Positions 5,695 through 6,056 of a stretch of DNA of 6,056 nucleotides are shown here, piece by piece. Within the stretch, counting starts at the first letter, position 1, and every line of letters starts with the position of its first letter. A program made the translations under genes and the position numbers. The DNA is from Terriglobia bacterium. Lineage in GTDB: Bacteria; Acidobacteriota; Terriglobia; UBA7540. The stretch lies in the NCBI GenBank assembly GCA_030040515.1, contig JASHTO010000263.1, positions 1-6,056 of the forward strand. Reading direction: 5' to 3'. The notes beneath the pieces were generated by a model. That model ran no database searches. It had not been told where the DNA came from and saw nothing but the letters and a program-made list of their open reading frames with translations.

Positions 5695-5771
5695 TCCGGG
5701 CAGTGGGCAGTTTCCTAATCTGGGGAATGACTTACTTGATTCACCCGCGCGAGGCGACGCGGTTGTGGAAT

Positions 5772-5848
5772 GCGGTCCCGCCTGGGCGGGACCGCTTGGG
5801 TGTTCGCCAGCTTGCTGGCGGCCGGTCAGCCGGAGGCCAGCTTCCGGC
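5772..5848. repeat. Cluster of three hairpins
   Basis: Three palindromes follow one another. GCGGTCCCGC (5772-5781) pairs with GCGGGACCGC (5786-5795), a perfect 10-bp stem with a 4-nt loop. CGCCAGC (5805-5811) pairs with GCTGGCG (5814-5820), nominally a 2-nt loop. GCCGGA (5829-5834) pairs with TCCGGC (5843-5848), 6 bp with an 8-nt loop. None has a U-tract. The tandem arrangement in non-coding DNA is typical of REP/BIME-like elements. Confidence 0.65.
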
Positions 5849-5906
5849 ATCAAAAGCCGCAGCGAGCTGCCGCGCTCCAAACGCCGTCTGGCGCGCGTGC
5901 GACCTG

Positions 5907-6056
5907 GGGTGAGGGATCTTTTGGTTACAAGGAACGCCCGCGATCTGCTAATCCGTTGGGAGATCCCCCGGCTTTGCCGGGGTGGCAGTCGGGGTTTGAC
6001 AGGTCCGGGAATCAGCAAGTCGTGGGCTTTAATCGTTTCGAACGGACCCCTCACCC
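5907..6056. repeat. 150-bp segment with 9-bp terminal inverted repeats
   Basis: GGGTGAGGG (5907-5915) and its perfect reverse complement CCCTCACCC (6048-6056) bracket 150 bp. Inside, GGGATCT (5913-5919) is complementary to AGATCCC (5961-5967), and a 7-bp hairpin CCCCGGC-TTT-GCCGGGG lies at 5966-5982. There is no coding potential. The layout suggests a small non-autonomous element or palindromic repeat. The right arm ends exactly at the window edge, so the true boundary may lie further out. Confidence 0.45.

Larger units (their letters stand above)
5695..6056. other. Non-coding, repeat-rich tail of the window
   Basis: About 360 bp with no credible gene. A minus-strand frame spans nearly all of it, but it translates the hairpins into Arg/Pro/Gly-rich sequence and has no ribosome site or recognisable domain. 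A weak 5-bp hairpin lies at 5745-5762 (CCGCG/CGCGG), followed by the hairpin cluster and the terminal-repeat segment listed separately. The next gene must lie beyond the window. Confidence 0.6.

Noticed and set aside
5686..6054. Minus-strand open frame of 122 residues covering the tail of the window
   Set aside because: It translates palindromic repeats (GPAQAGPH-type and Arg/Pro-rich sequence), has no domain or ribosome site, and overlaps the promoter of the pterin dehydratase gene.
1..6056. CRISPR array, tRNA or rRNA gene, transposase, riboswitch
   Set aside because: I saw no regularly spaced direct repeats, no tRNA cloverleaf or rRNA motifs, and no transposase or recombinase domain on either strand; short palindromes alone do not justify such calls.

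Overview
This window of about 6 kb (GC-rich, with AT-rich islands) most likely comes from the chromosome of an Acidobacteriota-type soil bacterium. I infer this from the NuoB and CopD-like proteins, the extended -10 promoters and the many short GC-rich hairpin repeats between genes. No ribosomal or tRNA gene is present to confirm it. I see no phage, transposase, CRISPR or defence island. It looks like ordinary housekeeping and accessory chromosome, and its more unusual content lies in the intergenic DNA.

Layout: (1) 1-474, plus strand: the 3' part of a nucleotidyltransferase-fold gene whose start lies off the window. (2) 627-1556, plus: a membrane-anchored alpha/beta hydrolase, with an extended -10 box and a Shine-Dalgarno that favour a GTG start at 627 over the ATG at 600. 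(3) 1590-2561, minus: a stand-alone radical SAM protein with a cysteine-rich C-terminus, convergent with the hydrolase. (4) 2562-2850: a divergent intergenic region. (5) 2851-3879, plus: a zinc-containing-ADH-family (MDR) dehydrogenase that keeps the structural zinc site but has lost the usual catalytic-zinc ligands. (6) 3880-4054: two perfect hairpins and a promoter. (7) 4055-4573, plus: nuoB, the complex I subunit carrying cluster N2, without other nuo genes beside it. (8) 4575-4649: a long imperfect inverted repeat filling the gap between convergent stops. (9) 4650-5066, minus: a four-helix CopD-like membrane protein. (10) 5067-5333: a nested inverted-repeat element. (11) 5334-5624, minus: pterin-4a-carbinolamine dehydratase, with the clearest promoter in the window. 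(12) 5695-6056: no credible gene, but a cluster of hairpins and a 150-bp segment with 9-bp terminal inverted repeats.

The genes do not form one pathway. Most appear to be single-gene transcription units with their own start signals, separated by repeat or hairpin DNA. The only functional theme is a loose link to redox and respiration: NuoB, the MDR dehydrogenase, the CopD-like membrane protein, and pterin recycling. I found no convincing new multi-gene system. The best leads are the intergenic repeat families, the isolated nuoB with its start-proximal promoter, and the radical SAM enzyme of unknown substrate.
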